A stretch of DNA of 64,000 nt from Lichtheimia corymbifera B2541. Lineage: Eukaryota; Mucoromycota; Mucoromycetes; Mucorales; Lichtheimiaceae. The DNA is taken from contig JNEU01001162.1 of the NCBI GenBank assembly GCA_000697475.1, forward strand, positions 115,791-179,790. The letters are read 5' to 3'. This document shows, piece after piece, positions 12,479 to 29,400 of this stretch. Both the position numbers and the translations under genes were made by a program. The notes under the pieces are model-generated. The model worked only from the letters and a program-made list of their open reading frames with translations. It was not told the origin of the DNA and did no database searches. Positions within the stretch are counted from its first letter, which is position 1. Each line of letters starts with the position of its first letter.

Positions 12479-13032
12479 TCATCCCCAAGCTGCCATCGTG
12501 CAGTAATTTATTATGAGTTGACCATCTGTGCTAAATGACTATGAGAGGAAGGATGTTAGCTAGATGCCCTCCTACCGTATCCACCTCCTCGCATACATTA
12601 CCTTGAATAAACTCCCCATGGTCTCATCGGGTGCTGGCGCAAATGCACTATTGATGTACACATACTACAAGATAGTGTCAAGAGTCATGCGACAAGTATA
12701 TATCCATATCCATACACTGCTTACCAAGGGATCGATGTCCTTGTACTTTAGCTCTTTACGTAAAAAGTTGATCACACGCTGAACGGTGAAGGTGGCATTG
12801 ACTTTTCGATAAGGTGTCTTTAGGATAGGTGCGTTGCCAATAGCTCGAAAGCGAAGGATCACTATATAGAGATCACTGCTCATTAATAAAAGGAGGGGCC
12901 TGCCATTTGACCCAATCCAATATTACCCATGGTGGTGGAATCTTCCTGTTTATGCTTTTCGATAGCTTGCTCAAAAGTGAATGGTGGCGTGGTGTCTTGG
13001 TGTGATTCTCTTTCGGGTGTTGGTGTGGCCAT
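12479..13032 (-). CDS. ATG12: ATG12, ubiquitin-like autophagy conjugation protein
   Basis: Four exons (13032-12927, 12861-12725, 12664-12602, 12538-12479) total 366 nt, 121 aa. A short variable N-terminus leads into the ubiquitin-like fold: VILRFRAIGNAPILK, VNATFTVQRVINFLRKELK, YVYINSAFAPAPDETMGSL and the terminal CTMAAWG with the exposed C-terminal glycine used for conjugation. In the known pathway ATG7 and ATG10 attach this Gly to a lysine of ATG5; the conjugate with ATG16 is the E3 for ATG8 lipidation on the phagophore. The start Met lies only 45 bp downstream of the inferred end of a decayed resolvase-like gene on the same strand, so the ATG12 promoter probably lies inside that sequence. 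Introns 60-65 nt. Confidence 0.93.
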
Positions 13033-13076
13033 AGTAAGGGAAGATACGATTGCCCAGCGCTTTCCTGCAGCTCCAC

Positions 13077-14195
13077 TTATTCCAGCACAGACACAAATTG
13101 TTTATTTCGATCGTCAAATTTACTAGCAATATTGTTGTTGTTTATGATTTCATCACTATCCAAGATATTGACTTCACAAGTATATGATAATCTTTGGCAA
13201 GAAATTGTTGTAAATCGTCGACGTTGGTTGTCAAGCCCGCATAACCAAGATACACAAGAAAGATATGCATCACGGAAGAATTCAAATACTCGATCAGCTT
13301 TTGCGTCGTTCCATCGGTTCCTTCAACTGCTTCAACTCCATTGTCGTTCCTGTTGGCAAGCTTTTCATTGGAAGAAGATGGGGCAGAAGCATATACAAGA
13401 TCAACCAAAGATCGATCCTGTAAATTGTTGGCCATCTTTCGGAGTAGTCGAGTGCGATCATCAAGCGATTCTTCACCTTTGGATTTCCTGGCATAGCCTA
13501 TGACTTTGATGCCTTGCTCCTTTTGTTTCCGCAGATACTCGTGATAGCCGAATCGATACTGCACAATGTCCTTGATTACCAATTCTAATAAAATAAACCA
13601 ATCAGTCACATAAGCCTTTTTTTATATGTATCGCACAACCCCCTTTCCCCACCATGTATCTAAGTCTACTAGCGCGTAAATCGGTTTGTCTTACCATAAT
13701 ATTGTGGTTTCATTACATCAAGTTCACGATGTCGCTGTGTCGAAGATCCCTTGCATGTATCTATGTCACCTATAAAGGAGTCTCAATTTCCCGTCAGTTG
13801 AAGCATCCTTTTAATTATAGTTATACCTACCCCAAAGGGCTCATCAAGGAACACAGCCAAAAGTTATTAAGCACCAATGAGCACTTCAAGTGGTAAAGCA
13901 ATGATGTGAGCTACAAAAGATATTATTGCATGAATACCTTCATTTGGGGATCACATAAAGACTATCCTTAAGACTTACCAAGGTCATTGATGTATCAAGT
14001 AGAAAGAAACGCGTATGATAGCGTCGGTGCAACAGCCTTTTTTATATGTGAGTGGGCGTGAGAACTGTTGTCATGATGGATCAAACTGATAAAGTGGTCA
14101 AGCATGAATCGAAGTGATGGAAGATCAACAGCTGATAAATCCACCTGCCACTTAGAAAGGTGATTTTTTGTAGGTGACATAAGTATGTCCCCCAC
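13077..14195 (-). pseudogene. Decayed resolvase-like (serine-recombinase-N-terminus-like) multi-exon gene
   Basis: The best-preserved part (13604-13142) contains KVIGYARKSKGEES, then RTRLLRKMANNLQDRSLVD and, 60 residues on, IFLVYLGYAGLTTNVDDLQQFL. This layout recalls the catalytic domain of serine recombinases (GYARxS nucleophile box, then a [DY]xxGL/RLxR-like strand), with the usual Arg replaced. A separate exon upstream (about 13790-13700) supplies CKGSSTQRHRELDVMKPQYY and splices cleanly onto ELVIKDIVQYRFGYHEYL. Further upstream, PLEVLIGA is followed by two stop codons and then LAVFLDEPFG in the same frame. A start-proximal piece (14195-13995) also needs a frame change. Near the 3' end another shift is needed to reach IASKFDDRN. 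I therefore call it a degraded copy of a multi-exon family. The link to recombinases is by motif resemblance only. Confidence 0.55.
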
Positions 14196-14398
14196 TCTTC
14201 CGTAAACAAATCAAACATTGTAGTCATATACCCTCATACTAGAAACAACGGCTGCTGAATAAATGCTGCGTCTTGGCAGATACTTCGGACAATGTTTTAT
14301 GCATGCACTTTAGCAATTTAATTCATTGAACAGCAGATTTAACGAGACGATAAGGGAACTGCAATAACTACTGGGTTGATCATTTCAGGATAGATGGT

Positions 14399-15748
<1,350 letters not shown>

Positions 15749-17070
15749 ATGTCAACTTCCAAATCGACAGATCAACTTGCTGCAATCGCCGGCTCGACCA
15801 ACATGACAGATAAAATGGAAGCTGAAGTACAACGTTTACTCGACGTAAGTACACGATCGGTATCCATCGGAGAATGTCCTCATTTAGTCGTTTGCAGAGG
15901 AATCGCGACTTGACCGACCAGTTGGACAAATCCTTACGAGTCATTGCACGCTTACGACGCCAACGATGGTATGTATGAACAATACGATCCTCGTCCAAAG
16001 ACAACTAGTTCGCTTATTTTCCTTTTATATCTTTCCTTGGATAGTGAACTCTTGGACACTATTGCAGCCAATCATCAATCAAAGCACCCAGAGTCGAACG
16101 ACGAAGATGATGACGATAGCAGTATCTACGATGAGGATGATGATTTGGGAGAACTTAGTGCACCATCACCAGAAGAAGAATCGTCGTCATCAGAGGAATC
16201 ATCAGAAGAAGAAGTACCGTGGATGAGCATGGATGCAATAGGTATGTATTTTACACCTTCATTCATTATGGTATATGTACTCATACTCATATATCACCAG
16301 GATCAGGACAAAAGAGAAAACGAGCAGCCCCAGGAACAGGAGGAGGCCGAAAGAACCGACATCGTCTCGTGACAGCCGAAAAAGATGAAGCAGGAGATTA
16401 CATTATGCCTATTCAACTCGGGACAATCAAATTGCTGAGTCTCGGCACCGTCATCTCAGATAATCCTGCGTACCACAACAACCGTTATATCTTCCCAGTG
16501 GGATACAAAATAGAAAGGTATTAATACTTCTTCATCCACTTTATATATATACTAATGAATCCATCCTACTATAGACAATACAAGAGCATGGTCAATCCAG
16601 ACAACATGATCACCTATACATGTTCTATTCAAGAAGGAGCCACCGCACCAAAGGTAATTATAATAACTCATTATATCATCCATCCCTCTCATTCATTGTT
16701 CATTTTATAGTTTTGTATTGCTCCATCCGATCAGCCAGATCTCTTAATAGAAAAAGATAATCCAACCGCTGCATGGTCCACTGTCATGAAAGAAGCCAAC
16801 CGAGAGTCACAACGCACACACTTTGCCGTTTCTGGTCCTGAGTATTTTGGTTTATCACATCCCAGTGTCGGCATGATGATTCAAGATCTTCCTGGTGCGA
16901 CAGCTTGTACAAATTATGCATGGCGTAGCTTTGATGATTATCAACCTGCCAAACCCAAATCATCCAATCCCCCTAGTCCAACATCCACTGCTTCAGACGT
17001 ATCAAAAACTACAACACCAAGTCGTCGAGGTGGAGGAGCTAAACGAGGAAGAGGTGGTAGGCAGAAATAG
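15749..17070 (+). CDS. FYRN-FYRC domain nuclear protein (TBRG1-like)
   Basis: Six exons (15749-15844, 15898-15968, 16045-16241, 16301-16517, 16575-16653, 16711-17070) total 1020 nt, 339 aa. A short coiled coil is followed by an acidic Glu/Asp/Ser stretch and a basic QKRKR segment. Then comes an FYRN half (MPIQLGTIKLLSLGTVISD, HNNRYIFPVGYKIERQYKSM) and an FYRC half (YTCSIQEGA, FCIAPSDQPD, SGPEYFGLSHPSV, IQDLPGA). The tail is Ser/Thr/Pro-rich, ending in an Arg/Gly patch. FYRN/FYRC modules are known in MLL-type methyltransferases and TBRG1, where the two halves fold together on chromatin. Without SET, PHD or JmjC domains this resembles the stand-alone TBRG1 type. A chromatin or transcription role is inferred. 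Convergent with Nup205, 72 bp between stops. Confidence 0.87.
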
Positions 17071-17142
17071 TACTACATAGTGGAGGATGCAATGAATAAA
17101 AATGTTGTATTGGAGAAAAGGAAAAAAAAAGACACTATGTCT

Positions 17143-20100
17143 CTAAGCTATGATCTTGTTAATTCGTGTACAAAGTCCATGGACAGAGCTTGCCGATGCT
17201 TGCAATTCAGGTATATCGTTATTTAAAGTCTCAAGCTTCTTCAACAAAGGCAGGAGAGTGGTCGTGGATGACGTTTTCAGGTTGCTGGCAATAGCCATAG
17301 AAGGCTGAAACATGGCTGTTTGACTTGATACTGCAAAGCTTTGGCTGGAATACAAGTCGAGTGGTTGTACAGCTGCCGTCTGTGATATCGCCGTTGATTG
17401 CATATAGTATTCTAAATGTCGCCAGAGCACCAACAAAACATTTTCCAACAAGACTACATAAAAGGGATCATGAGTGGGCAATTCTACTTGACAGCATTCA
17501 ATTACATGATACTCACAGACAAGATGACGCATCTGCTTCGCTTTCAGTTTGCTGCGTTTGTCCAATTCAGCGATCAGCACCTGTTGTTGTTGAGAAGGTC
17601 CCAAATGATCAAAATGAATGCTCAACGTTTGAGGGAAAGCTGTTTGTGCCAGCTCCCGCACTTCTTCCAATTTGATCGAGCCAACATTGTTCTTTTGTGT
17701 CTCAAAACGTTTCCGTTCCGCTGCTGCTGTATGTAAGCTGCTTGTGGTTTGACGAATGCAAGATGTCAGGGTGGATAAAGATGGCGTTTTCAAAGAAGCT
17801 AGTATACCACATGAAGGTTGATCAGACAAATTCCGGGCTGTATATATATAAAAACACCCTTACCATTCCGAGTCACCGATGCACCACTGTCGCTGGTAGA
17901 AGCAAGTGTGCTGCTAAAGAGGGGCTTGAATGAGTTGTTACCTATATATAGAGATATTCATTGTTAACCAAATCCACATATGCCATAGCATTCATGGTAT
18001 CCATACATTGATCATCGGATGTGAAAGCTGCATTTTGGGCATAAGCTGCTAGGCTCATTTGGATCGACAAGATCGTATCTGCGGCCTTTGTTGACAATAC
18101 GGATGCATCATCTATTACTCGTGAATCAGCCATTATATTCGATATCTTCCTTTATCACTTCAACTTACTGTTGACCTTTTTCAGTGCCCATTGCTTCTCC
18201 TCGTCAGTGCTCGGCACAACCTTGGCAGATAAGTTTTGAGGAACCAGATACTTTGCAATGAGGTGCACCATAGCTGTGTGAAGATGGCTCATACGTCGAT
18301 TGACCTATCCGCTGACATGAGTGATGTGATGACTTTTGGCCCATTCTCATACCTACCAAATCATCAAAAAAGCCAGGGCGACTACTCAAGTGATATAGGA
18401 TGGATGTGATATGCTTCAATTGTGCCAAAGATGACAGAGTGATCTGTTGATGTTCGTCCTTGAGAATGAAAAGCACGGCTTCTTGCTGCATGCGACACCA
18501 GCTTTCGACCTACAAAGTGATATCTCGTCAGCAAAAAAACGAACGTCCAGTCTTGGTCACAGCACATACCTTATCGATTACCACACCATTGGAACGTCCC
18601 AAAGTACATAACACTGCGGAGATGAGCTTGAGCGCTGGCATAATGAGTCGATCATATCGCTCGTTGAAATTGACCTCAGTCTGCATGCGATCTACCATTA
18701 CAAAGCATATTAGTAAATCAACCCAACCATCCATTCCAGCGTCGTGCTTACCATTGTTATAAGGGGCTGCCTCAGGTCGTGCACCGATGAATTGACAATG
18801 GCTCAGCACATCAACAATACGATTCTCAATTAAGAGTTTGGCACCTTGTTTGCAAAGAGATAATCGAAGGAATAATGACATCTTGGCTTCGTAGATATAT
18901 AATGGCACCATGGATGCTAAATAATAATCATAGCAAGGTTACATCCTATCCCACGATCAACCTTTGCACATCCCATCTACTTACCATCACTCTGCTCCAA
19001 AAGATTCAAAAGTGCAACATCGTCTCTTCGGATCATATCAATGCTGTATCGTAAAAAGTTCTTCTTGACCAAAAATGCGAGGATGGCTTCGTTGCTGGCC
19101 TTGGTCGACATGACGTATAATGCATCGAGTAGGATATAAGCTGTTGTCTTCCATACATCCACACCATCGCTTGCATCAGCACATAAGATCGTCAAAAACT
19201 TCTCGTTGGCTGCAATGATATTGACAAATTGGCTTTGGATGCTACTGCTCTTGCTGCTGTTATGGCTGACGTAGTGCAAAAAGTTGACCAGGGCTGTATA
19301 CATGTCACCACGCATTCTGACCAATGTATTGTCTTCTCGTATGCAATCAATGATACCGCTGAAAATAACACGCAGCTTTTCTTCAGGGAGTCGTGATGAT
19401 TCAACATTGGTTGAAGGACTGGGTGATGCCTCCAAGATCTCTTGTCGCAGCTTATCCTCTCGTAAACGTGTCAACAGTGTCAAGATCACCTCGCTGAAAC
19501 CTTTGAGAATATCGGGCTCCGTTCCAGATGCTTCCTTGATCTTGGCCAATAACTTCAACAACAAGTCGTAGATGATCTTTTCTCGTGTCTCGAAGGGGAA
19601 TAAATCAAAACATTCTGAAAGTGTCACTTGAACAACTTGCTTCCAAGCTCGAAGACAATGCAACTTGCCCTGGGCAATTTCTCGCTTGTGATTCTCCGCC
19701 ATGAGTACCTTGAGAATACGTCCCATCTCATTCTCCAACTCCAGACGCTGCTGATCGTTGGCGAGTTCCCCTGAATCTTGTTTCTGGCGTTCAGCTTGAC
19801 GTAATACTTGATAAATCGAACGAATATCAAAGACTGAACAATCGCGTTCGTTTTGGATCTCGTATTGCTTGTAATCAAAGCCTTTAAAGTGAACAAGCTC
19901 GCCCACATTCGAACCATCTGCCAAATCATCGATCCACTCGAATTCCAAAGAGCTGAGCACTTCAAGCATCTTGACGAGTGGTTGCTGGAAACGGTGAGAA
20001 CCCATGGCAAAAATGTTGACGCTTTCTCTTTCTGTATCTTCGACCATATCTTCGGCGTGCGTATCATCATGTCGTCCATATAACAACTCGAGCAATCGCT

Positions 20101-23100
20101 TGATATCGGATTTCTGATGTGAACCAGCCATGATGTGTAATTCCAATGCAACCGATTTGAGCAACCAGGCACGTTGATGCAATTGTGAGCAAACCGAGAA
20201 GAAATCCATCCGTGAGCGAGAACCATCCAAGCTAACCAACACACCAGGGAAAACAGGTGAAACAATGTCATGATAATTCTCCAATCGAGCTGGCATTGCT
20301 TCCAAATGTCGATAAAAGAAATCTTCATTGCCTCGTAAGTATCGCATTGTCGACGAAGATGTTGATTCTTTGGTGCATACTCGATAAATGAGCTTGTAAC
20401 ATTTTTCTGCCAATACAGGATGTGTGGCGACAAGTGGTGGTCGTACATCACTGCTGTCATCGTGTCGAATAATGCCACGGTTGATGAGGTTCATGAATGA
20501 CTGGAAGCAGATACGTAAATCGACATCGTTTCTCATACGTTGAAGTGTGATATTGATATCAGAAGCTGATTCGCTATAGCCGAAAATGAAATCAACGAGG
20601 GATGGTGATGGTTTGTCGAGCATAGAATTGTTTAGTAAGAGATCGACAAGTGCCAAGCGTACTGAGCAAGCCATGGATGGCTGGAAATCCGAATCGAAAG
20701 AGAACTTATCATCGAGTGTCTTGGATGCACACCAAAATGGAATGTTGTTGATATCGTATTCATAATCCTCAGGAGTGGTGGTTTCCTCATCATCAATTCC
20801 CAATCGCTCACTGATGCCATACAAAATGCGTGTCTCATCCTTGCATCCACGTAACACCTTGGTAAGTTTAGTGCCAATGCCACCCATTGCTGCATGAATA
20901 TTGCCACCCGATCGTGCAACATTGCTGTCAAGAGGCTCTGTCGAAAGAGCATTCAAGATCTTGGTGCTGAGATAACAAATTTCCTCCTGATCCTCGCAGT
21001 TGACAAGCAAACCAAGTTGAACAAGTGCATTGGCGTGATATAACATGATCTGCCCAAAAGATACCAATGATGGCATGGGAGGGAATACAACATCCCCAAT
21101 CTTGAATTCAGAAGAAGCCATCCTGCTTGATAATCCAGTGACACTTGGTACAAGCATATTGCAGAACGTATCTTGTAACTCCAGCACTTGATGAATGATT
21201 CGAAGACATCGGATAACGCATTGCACAAAGTAAGGTGAACTCTCTTTCTTGGCCATGATTCCATCAGGTCCTGCCTCCACAATCTTGAGCATCTCGTTCA
21301 CCAAACGATGACCTGATAAAAGTCGAACAATGACCGTGAAACCAGGATGTCCAAGATACATGAGCAACAAATGTTCCAAAGAGCCTTGAGCTGCAGCGCG
21401 ACTTTGAGGATGATTGGCTGGAAGGTTGCGATACTGAGATAACGCCTGTCGCAATGGTCTCAAGTTGAATGATCGAATGCTGTTCTCCAAAATCTTCAAG
21501 CATGCTTCGCTCAGTTGCCATTTGCTGCCAGGATAGATATATTCTTGCGATTCCAATCCAATAAAAATGTGGTCAATCACCAATGAAATGAATGGTTCAG
21601 CGCCTGGTGTGCGGGTGCCTTTGCCAAGATCCCATGGAATAGTAGATGGCATATATTGGAAGCCATTGAGAAGCTCCTCTCGCTTGGATACGGTGTGAAT
21701 AGCTGATCCAATCAAATTGAGCAAAGCAAGCGTCTCGGGATACACCTTGTTGTTGCGTTCCATAGCAAGTTCACGTAAAAATCCTGGTGGTTTGGGCGCT
21801 TCCAATCGCTGCATAGCTGGTCGTTGATCTCCGAGTTCTTGTTGTCCCTGAACCGGTTCACGCTTGGAAACAAGAAAGCCATTGGTATCAAGAGCTTCCC
21901 ACACCAGTTCTGAAATGCTTCTTCCTACACCTTCCACGCCACCGCCCCATGGAGAGCAAAAGGCTGCCAAAACATCAAACAAGGCCGCACGTAACTCGAC
22001 AGATGTATCACAGCTGATCATTTCAAAGATCGATTGAGGTGCACGTAGCAAAGTGTCGAACCAAAGGGCTTTGCGAGCTTCCATAGAATATTGCACCACT
22101 TGCTTGAGTAAATGTAGGAATTGCTTGAGTAGCTCCTCTTCATCAGCAGGGAAAGCAGCAGGTGCATCTTTGGATGTGTTGCGGAGCAAAGGAACGTAGA
22201 ATTGAATAGCAGCAAAGAGTTTGCCCCATGAAAACAAGCTACTCATGGCAAGGTCATTGGTGTTGGTGCCTGTCGCAAGATGGTTGAATGCACGAGGAGC
22301 ACAAACATCGCCTGTGGATATAGATGCAAGAAAGCTGTAGCATGCGCGTACTGTTCCTGACACCTTGATATCGGTTGCCCACTTGATAAATCCAAATAAT
22401 CGACTATCGGTTCGTGTCCAGAATTTCCAGCCCATGTTGACTCGACCACGATAAATGCTGGCTAATAATTCCATAAAAGATTCCAAATCATGACATTTGC
22501 TGCTATCCTCTTCCGTGCTGGCAAGTGCGTTCCTCGTTGATAATGGTGCATGTGCTGGTGTACTCGTATCCTCCTCCTTGTATTTCAATTTGCGTAACAC
22601 ATTCTGGAGATTCTCAATGAAATCAACAGCCAGTTGCTCAATTTCATGGACAACAAATGTCTGAAACTCGCCTCGAATCTTGGCATTGAACTTGGTATAA
22701 TCACTGGGATCGACCATAAGACCATCAAGAATCATATTCGTGTCCTCGTATACTGACGCCTTGAGCATGCCTCGTTGTGTTTCAATACTAGCATTGGGCT
22801 GTTGGAAATAAAGCAAATAGTCGTTCATGAATTCGAATGCCTTGGAATTGATAGCGCCTTCCACAAGCTCTTCCAATTGTTCTTCCTTGGCTGGCAATCG
22901 TCCTTCCACACTCTGATCCTCTTGTACTGCTCGATATAAAAACAGCACCCATTGAAGAACAACGACAGATTTGATCGCCGGGACCTTCCAAAGAGAACCA
23001 GTCATCTTGTTCTGGAATCGGTTCATGAAATCGGCATTGTTATAAAGAGGTGGTGTCACATGCATGTTGTAATTCAAGTGATCCGTGATCGAAAGTGCAC

Positions 23101-24007
23101 CCAGCAACGACAGCAATAAATAGGAAGTAGCCACATCCGTCAATTGTGCTTGCTCCAAGATCTCTTCGATGGCCATAACATCTTGTGGATCAATCCAGTG
23201 CATGGATGTGAGGTGATAAAGAACCTGTGCCAAGGTGATGCGCTCTTCTTCCAATCGCTCTATCCGTAAAGCCATGATGTGTTCTCCCAACCGTCCACCC
23301 GTGTCGGTTGTATTCTGTCCTAGCTGTTGTTGTTGTTGTTGCTGTTGCTGTTGTTGTTGCTGTGGTAATTGAACCGATCCAGCAGTCTTAAGATTGTTGA
23401 TTGCAGTGCTGAGATCTTTGATGGTAGTCAACACTTTTAATACAAAGGATTTGTTGCCAGAAGTGCGATCTTGCATGATATCAGAAATAAACTGGGCGAA
23501 TACATATTGAACATCCTTGTTGGCTGAAGCGTCTTTGCAGCAAGTCACCATCATCTCGAGACATTGCAAGATATATCCTCGTTCATTGTAATATTCCACG
23601 ATAGCTGTATCCACTGATGTACTGTTGACGCGTGGTGCTTCGATCATCCCCTTCATAATAAGCTCTGCTGCAATATTCTCATTGATACCGAGCTGATCGG
23701 ACAAAAAGATGCTCTGCTTGACGAATTCCTCATTGACCTTGTGCACTGTACCGTTGATCGTTGCCTTGCCTACAAAATGGGGAAACGCGCAATGTTAACG
23801 CGATGCCTATTATACATATAGAATGTACCACGTACCAGACTGAAGTCCAGTGCGATCTTGAGTGTTCTTTGGGAGATCGTCAAGCAAACGAAGGAAATCC
23901 GGCTTGTATTGCTGCAAGCGATGCTGAATCACGTCTGCTGCAGATGGGGAAGTTGCTACGCGTGCCTGGCATAACGTATCGAATAGTGTGCGAAATCGAT
24001 TCTGCAT
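17143..24007 (-). CDS. NUP192: Nucleoporin of the inner ring, Nup205/Nup192 family
   Basis: Ten exons (24007-23836, 23769-18985, 18916-18752, 18691-18570, 18509-18357, 18304-18169, 18111-18007, 17941-17864, 17837-17517, 17453-17143) total 6348 nt, 2115 aa; human NUP205 is about 2010 aa. The N-terminal QYKPDFLRLLDDLPKN, then VKQSIFLSDQLGINE and LIMKGMIEAPR, and the enormous all-helical body match the family. It is a scaffold of the nuclear pore inner ring, stacking with Nup93, Nup188-class and Nup155 partners. A 13-residue polyglutamine tract lies near residue 190, in the region 23323-23361. The start is uncertain: Met at 24007 keeps the conserved part, but an upstream exon could add residues. 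The eighth intron is either 26 nt with a perfect donor (17838-17863) or 47 nt with a GTGCAT donor; both keep frame. Confidence 0.9.
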
Positions 24008-24312
24008 TTGCGTCGAATGGTCAATCCAATGCAGGTGTTGGACAGCAGAACGAAAGTGAGAGTAGGATAAAGGGCTGGCAAGCTGAATCGAATCGGGTGC
24101 AAAGCAAGCACAGTGTCTACCCTTCTAGCATTTTTATGTACCCAGTGACTGCCGCCAAATGCCGCACGCGTCTTGAATCCCATCCCATACCATCATATCA
24201 TGCATTTCACTATCACTCTGCTATAAAAGAAAATATACTGCTCTACACCCTTGTGTAATTGAATTCATTCTCTTCTACTACCCATTTATTATGTCTTGTC
24301 ATTAAAAGTGAA
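24008..24312. other. Short intergenic/5' region of Nup205
   Basis: The first 90 bases upstream of the chosen Nup205 Met are open in its frame without another Met, so a further 5' exon may exist. A minus-strand Met-Met-Val-Trp stretch near 24205 (MMVWDGIQDACGIWRQSL) looks protein-like but could not be spliced in frame. No other gene is seen. Confidence 0.5.
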
Positions 24313-26426
<2,114 letters not shown>

Positions 26427-29400
26427 ATGGATTTCGCATCAGCACCCTTGGAGGCCTTGCTAGTGCAGAATGCCGAGGTCGATCAATTGGAGGTGTATTT
26501 GAAGCAGCTGGATCGTCGATTTCGCCAAACGGCTGATGACGAGAAGGATCGGTTTGGAGCTTTGCAGATCTTATTACCCACCTTGAAAGCCTTTGTTTTG
26601 CGTCGATCTTCGCATGCTGATCGCGAGAATGCGTTGCACACGTATTTGCACCCACTTATTATGCACAGCTTTCGACATGGATCAATGGTGGCAACCGAGA
26701 GCGTGAGCTTGTTGAGTGATACGGTGGCCTACTGGATGGCACGTTCAATGGAAGGGCACGATGATGATGATGATATGGATACATTTGATTCCAGCAACGA
26801 CAACTTTGGACGATCAATTTTAATGTTATTTCTCGGTCAGCTGCTCTTGGTCATGGAAAGCGAGCCTGATTTTGTCGACCTTAACCCAGTCCAGTTTACT
26901 CAATCATGCTTGGTGAATCAACCCGACGAGTGGAAACAACTCCAGTCCTATGTCACTACTCTACGCTCTGAATCGATTGCTAAAGAGGAGGAGGAACAGG
27001 ATGATGCGACAAGTGTTATCAGTGATTCAACCATGTTATCCGCCAAGGGTACAACAACATTTGATCTGGAATGCTGCTTGGATGTCTTGAGCCGTTTTGT
27101 GACCGAGATCAGCGACAAAGATAATGGAGATATGGCTGGCTGGATGAATGTACTTATGGCAATTGCAGTCGCCATGATGCCTTGCACTGATGGTCCGATT
27201 CGCTCCAAACTCACAAGGGACTTGATTCCAAATGCTTATCGTTGGCACCAACAACAATCGATGGATGCTGTGACAGTGGAAAACCGTGAACATTGGGCAA
27301 AGGTAAAGGGCAATGACATATACAACGTCCTAAGGTGATACTTATTCTATCATTTAAAAAGATGCTATGGAAACGCACACTTCAGATCTTTGAGCTGCCT
27401 GCCACCAATTTGTTACGAAGTGAGACCTACGGATTTATTTCAAGGTTCTTTGAATTGTTCTTCGTCAGTGATGGTCAACACCCGATCGTTTATCTTGATT
27501 TACGTTATGAGGAGGACTTTTTCAAAGTGCTACAGGTACTGAAAGAGATCAGGGCACTTTTTACGTGATACTGATTGAGATGGATATAGAGTGGATTGCG
27601 TAGCAACGACAGTCTTTATCGCAAATATTCAGCCTACTTGTTGAAGCGCATCATTGATTTCACTGTGAAACATCCAGAACTCACCAGCAACAAGCCATGG
27701 ACACGTTATTTCCAGTGGTCGATTGCTAAATCTGAATTCTATGCCGATCTATGGGCGGATTGGTTCCTTCTTTACGAGATCATGCATGAAACGGTGATTC
27801 ATTTGGTGGAGCCTGTACTACCACGTTTTGAAATGATGTTGACCAATGCCGAAACGACCATGGACCCTTCTTGGTGGATTCTTTTATTCTATCGTGGATT
27901 CCAAAATGAGACATCTTCAGTGAAAAAGGGAATCCTCGAGTATATCTTTACGCTTGAAAATCGCAACGTCCTCCAGCTACTCGCGTCACAAAATGATTTC
28001 ATGTTTGGTGCAATGCTCAAAACAGTGGATGTCATGGCCATGTATACTGTGCGGACACAAGGCGTCTTGATCAGTCCCTTTGGTGAAAAGCTCAAGTCAT
28101 TTATTCGGAACCTTGTATCGGCTGTGGATAATACAGATGAGAAGGTTGGGATCAAATAACAATCGATTGATGATATATTGACATTGGATTCCACATAGGT
28201 GCGTTTACTGAGCCAGCTATTGCATTACATGAGCCACGTGCTTGCGAGTTATATCCCAATTCTTTACATCATGGAATCCATTGTGGAGACCGATGGTGTG
28301 CCTGCATGGGGACCAGAGGAGCTCAAGTCAGTCCGTCATCTTGTAGATCGCCATCCGCACTTCCAGTAGGTCTTTTTATGCTTCACTTTGGATTTCATTC
28401 TTATTTCCTTTATGTCATTAGGCTGGTGAAATCAAAACTTTATCTGCGAAAGCTCGCCATCAAAGCCGTCATTCGTTTTGCCAATACGAATAAGCTATCG
28501 TTTTCCGATGTGGCAAAGTACGTTATATCATCGCATGCTGCGTGGACCTGTTCAAATATTTACGCTTTTTTTCACGGGTATAGAACGGTGTCCTCCCTCA
28601 TTACCGATTATCCTATCCAAAGTCGATCTGATGCCTTCTTGTCAATCCAAGGCTGGTTGGAAGAAGCGGTGTCTGCGGACAAGGTAAGCGAACTGCTAGG
28701 AACGATACCTGATAAATACTAACACAGCATGATGCCATAGTCATTGGATCCTCTTCTGGAACAACTGAAAGAACGTGCGAATGGCTATATCAATAGAACG
28801 GCCTCTGATGAAGAAGGTAAAGTGTAGAAAAGACTTTCGTCACCATCAATAATACTCATCATCTTGATAGATGTGCCCTTTGGACTTTTACGCAACCAAG
28901 CAAACGTTTTGTCACGGATGAGCATCTTCCTGATCACGGACAAGGATGGAAATCCCCAAAAGGATCAAGCATCGCGCCTTTTCGCTCTCTTGATATCCAA
29001 GCTTAACGACAGTTCATTGTAAGCTACAAGGTGGGAGATGATGTATCGGATTTGTGATGTTAACATGGTTTATGGCAGATCGATCACTATGTTTAACCGG
29101 TTACTTATACTGCTCGACGCCGTTTGGGACGTATTTGATGAATGCTTCGATAGCTGTAAAGGTTAGTCACTACGTTGTGATACCTTGCTTGTTACCTAAC
29201 ATATCCACAATCTATAACTAGACTTCCTTGTCATTGTGGGATTAAACAATGTGACGGATATCTTGGGTCGCATTGATTCGCAATATCTGAATGAGGACGA
29301 GGATAATGCCTATGGTAAGGGACAATGAATTTGGATTGTAGGATATGCTCACATTCTATTTTTGGCAGATGATGATTTGGTCGATCTTTTGATTTCGGTC

